The position numbers and the translations under genes are program-made. Source: Dehalococcoidia bacterium (lineage in GTDB: Bacteria > Chloroflexota > Dehalococcoidia > UBA2979). From it: a DNA stretch of 8,201 nucleotides. The notes under the pieces are model-generated. The model had not been told where the DNA came from. It did no database searches and was given only the letters and a program-made list of their open reading frames with translations. The stretch is taken from contig JASLOV010000067.1 in assembly GCA_030745285.1 (NCBI GenBank), positions 1 to 8,201 of the forward strand, given 5' to 3'. This document shows, one piece after another, positions 6,076-8,201 of this stretch (position 1 is the stretch's first letter; each line of letters opens with the position of its first letter).

Positions 6076-7074
6076 CTACGAGCGGCCGGCCAGGCGGTAG
6101 GCGTCGTGGATCAGCTTCACGGCCGCCTCGCACTCGCGGACGCCCATCGGCGGCGGCCGGCCGTCACCGACCGCTTCGAGGCACTGCCGGACGGCCTCGC
6201 CGAAGCCGGCCCGCCAGCCCTCCGGGACCGGGATCACCTCGTCGCGCTCCGGCGCCAGCAGGTGGAGCCCCTCCGGGACCTGCCGCAGCAGACCCAGTTC
6301 GCCGGCCACCTTCTGCTCGCCGTCGGTGCGGTTCGCCGGCCAGGTCGGCATCGTGTAGCCGACCTCGTTGTGGAAGATCACGCCACCGGGCGTGCGCATC
6401 GTCACCAGCGCGTAGTCCTCCACCTCCTTCTGGTGCACGGCGTGGCTCGTCACCGCGGCGATCACCTCGGGCTCCTCGCCGGTGATGAAGCGGGCGATGT
6501 CGAAGCCGTGGCCACCGAGGTTGAGCAGCGCGCCGCCGCCGGTCGAGGCCAGTTCGTCCATCCACGGCGAGTCCCACTCGACGTAGCGCTGCATCGTCGG
6601 CCGGATCATTCGGAAGACGATGTGAGAGACGCGGCCGAGCTCGCCGTCCGCGATCATCTGCTTCGCGGTCACCGCCCAGTGCGAGTAGCGGGTGAAGAAC
6701 GGCACCGCCGCCCACGCCCCGCGTTCTTCGGCAAGGTCGGCAAGGCCCGAGACCGTCTCGGCGTCCGTGCCCCACGGCTTCTCCATCACGAATGGGATGC
6801 CGCTCTCGACCAGGTAGCGGAACGTCTCGGGCATGTCGCTGTGCTTGCCGAGCGCGATCACGAACTCGGGCTTCGTCTCTTCGACCATCTCGCGGTAGTC
6901 GGTGAAGGGCCGGCTGTCGAACCGCTCCGCCCGATCCTTGACGATCGCCTCGTTCGCGTCCGCGACGCCGACGATATCGCGTTCGAGGTCGGTGAGGATG
7001 CGCAGGTAGGAGGCGTCGTAGGTCGAGTGCCAGTGGCTAACATCGATCACCGCCACACGCTCAGGCATTGCCAT
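6076..7074 (-). CDS. Gfo/Idh/MocA-family oxidoreductase
   Basis: This 332-residue protein belongs to the glucose-fructose oxidoreductase/inositol dehydrogenase family, which oxidises or reduces sugars, inositols and related alcohols with NAD(P). It has an N-terminal Rossmann domain (about 5-120) and a C-terminal alpha/beta domain. The family's EKP motif is at 98-100, with the proposed catalytic lysine K99. GGGALLNLGGHGFD (179-192) carries the conserved H189 and D192. The usual glycine-rich GxGxxG after the first strand is replaced by IDVSHWHS (10-17), and the usual Asp in the GGG..D.G.H motif is Asn185. The start is ATG 7074 because GGAG lies 6 nt upstream; ATG 7068 is an alternative two codons in, with poor spacing. 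It follows the flavoprotein stop by 17 nt and precedes the SDR pair. Substrate is not recognisable; an intradiol or biliverdin-reductase-like role cannot be excluded. Confidence 0.88.
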   Translation of the reverse strand: MAMPERVAVIDVSHWHSTYDASYLRILTDLERDIVGVADANEAIVKDRAERFDSRPFTDYREMVEETKPEFVIALGKHSDMPETFRYLVESGIPFVMEKPWGTDAETVSGLADLAEERGAWAAVPFFTRYSHWAVTAKQMIADGELGRVSHIVFRMIRPTMQRYVEWDSPWMDELASTGGGALLNLGGHGFDIARFITGEEPEVIAAVTSHAVHQKEVEDYALVTMRTPGGVIFHNEVGYTMPTWPANRTDGEQKVAGELGLLRQVPEGLHLLAPERDEVIPVPEGWRAGFGEAVRQCLEAVGDGRPPPMGVRECEAAVKLIHDAYRLAGRS

Positions 7075-7091
7075 CTCAGTCTCCAATCGAT

Positions 7092-8201
7092 TCAGCGCCC
7101 AGCTTCGACGGATGGTTCCGCTGCGGCGTTGCCGCCGGCGATGCGACCCGTCCCGAAGGCCCACGCCAGGTGATGCCCGTGGCCGCCGAGGAAGACGCGC
7201 GCCTCCGCGTTCGCCCCGCACGAGTAGAGTCGCGGGATCACAGCGCCGCCCTCGTCGAGCACATGCATCTCTGTGTCGACCCGCAGGCCGCCCGCCGAGA
7301 AGGTGATGATCGGCCGCAGCGGGCCGACGGCGTAGAACGGTGGCTCCAGAACGCCGGGACCGACCGGGTCGCGGCCCCAGTGCTCATCGCGACCGGCGGC
7401 GGCCGAGCCGTTGAACCGATCGATCGCCGCTTCGAGGCCCGACGGGGGAAGGCCAGCCTGCTCCGCCAGCGCGGCGACGGTGTCCGCCTGGAACAGGTAG
7501 TCGGTGCCGCGGTAGTCGTCGAGGTAGGCGTAGGCGACGCCCGGAAAGGTCGAGAGGAAGATCCGGTCCTTGCGGTGCCAGCCGTCGCGCGCGGGCGGTG
7601 CATCGTCCCGCGCGGTGGCGATGCGGCCGGCCAGGCGGCCATCGAAGACGGCCCACACCATCCGGTCGGGCTGCTCGTTCGCAGGCTGGGCGGGCCGCCC
7701 CAGCTCGTCGGCGAACCGCTGCCCGAGCCGGTTCACCAGGATCGCGCCCTCGACGAAGATCTGGCGGTCGGGGGCCGAGTACGGCGGCAGCGCCGTGCGG
7801 AAGGCAGGTCCGCCGCCCCGGTCGAGGCCGGTGGCGTCCGCGCCCACGGCCATCGCCAGCGCGATGCCGTCGCCGGTGGCGTTCGGCTGCAGCGCCTCAA
7901 CGGCACTCACCTCCGGGGTGCGGCCGTGCGCTCGCGCGAGTTCGTCATTCGCGCTGAAGTCGCCGGCGGCGAGCACGACCGCCCGGCACACCCGCACAGC
8001 GCTCGTCTCGCCGCGCCGGTCGTGCCGCAACAGAACGCGCGAGAGGTTCCCGGCGTCGTCACGCCCGATCTCGTCGATCACCGTCTCGGTGCGGATCGTT
8101 ACGCCGCGCTGCTCCGCCGCCGCGCGTAGCACATCGATATACGCCCGCGAACCCGGCACGGCGTTGTGCATGCGGTATACGCGGTGCGGCGGCTCCGGGT
8201 G
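7092..8201 (-). CDS. FAD-dependent oxidoreductase (fumarate reductase/3-ketosteroid dehydrogenase-type flavoprotein), C-terminal part
   Basis: The frame is open to the right edge, so the start and the N-terminal GxGxxG FAD motif lie outside; 369 residues are visible. The in-window ATG 8171 is internal, since coding similarity continues upstream of it (HPEPPHRVYR). Family marks, numbered from the window edge, are RMHNAVPGS (10-18), VVLAAGDFSAN (75-85, usually ATGGF), NATGDGIALAMAVGA (107-121), GQRFADE (160-166), AVFDG (184-188), GGLRVD (304-309), LYSCGA (325-330) and FGTGRIAG (349-356). These identify the FAD_binding_2 superfamily, which includes fumarate and urocanate reductases and delta-1 ketosteroid dehydrogenases; it introduces or removes a C=C next to a carbonyl. 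No heme-binding segment is visible. Full length is probably 450-550 residues. It is the first visible gene of an apparent operon with the Gfo/Idh and SDR genes, so a role in desaturating their substrate is plausible but unproven. Confidence 0.88.
   Translation of the reverse strand, partial: HPEPPHRVYRMHNAVPGSRAYIDVLRAAAEQRGVTIRTETVIDEIGRDDAGNLSRVLLRHDRRGETSAVRVCRAVVLAAGDFSANDELARAHGRTPEVSAVEALQPNATGDGIALAMAVGADATGLDRGGGPAFRTALPPYSAPDRQIFVEGAILVNRLGQRFADELGRPAQPANEQPDRMVWAVFDGRLAGRIATARDDAPPARDGWHRKDRIFLSTFPGVAYAYLDDYRGTDYLFQADTVAALAEQAGLPPSGLEAAIDRFNGSAAAGRDEHWGRDPVGPGVLEPPFYAVGPLRPIITFSAGGLRVDTEMHVLDEGGAVIPRLYSCGANAEARVFLGGHGHHLAWAFGTGRIAGGNAAAEPSVEAGR

Noticed and set aside
7068..8129. Plus-strand open frame of 353 codons opposite the flavoprotein gene
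   Set aside because: No family motif, and antisense to a frame with consistent FAD-oxidoreductase signatures across its full visible length.

Overview
The window is GC-rich, densely coding DNA with every recognisable gene on the minus strand, so transcription runs from right to left. The gene types point to a bacterium with a large redox and acyl-CoA catabolic repertoire: a ferredoxin-type 2-oxoacid oxidoreductase, an F420-hydrogenase-beta-like iron-sulfur flavoprotein, paired short-chain dehydrogenases, a fumarate-reductase/ketosteroid-dehydrogenase-type flavoprotein and a biotin-dependent carboxyltransferase. This mixture fits a GC-rich Chloroflexota (for example SAR202/Dehalococcoidia relatives) or an actinobacterium. 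That assignment is a guess from gene content; nothing in the window is a taxonomic marker.

In transcription order there are three blocks. Block 1 (8201 to 4509) holds a partial FAD-dependent oxidoreductase, a Gfo/Idh/MocA-type oxidoreductase and two paralogous SDR dehydrogenases. Their spacers are 17, 26 and 11 nt and each downstream gene has its own Shine-Dalgarno, so it looks like one operon. Block 2 (4332 to 486) follows a 176-nt gap containing hairpins. It is a translationally coupled trio: an FpoF/FrhB-like protein with two N-terminal [4Fe-4S] motifs, a fused gamma-alpha subunit of a 2-oxoacid:acceptor oxidoreductase (ATGA overlap), and its thiamine-diphosphate beta subunit (TAATG overlap). 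Block 3 (320 to 1, cut by the window edge) follows a 165-nt gap and is the start of an acyl-CoA carboxylase carboxyltransferase subunit.

A coherent but unproven reading is a catabolic locus. Block 1 enzymes would desaturate and oxidise a hydroxylated or cyclic substrate. The block 2 complex would oxidatively decarboxylate a 2-oxoacid to an acyl-CoA. The carboxyltransferase could then carboxylate an acyl-CoA. The most distinctive element is block 2: the oxidoreductase has no separate ferredoxin subunit in view but is co-translated with an FrhB-family protein. This suggests electrons may leave through the FrhB-like protein to F420 or another acceptor.

No RNA genes, mobile elements, CRISPR arrays or phage genes were seen. 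The large plus-strand open frames are antisense shadows of the minus-strand genes, as expected at this GC content.
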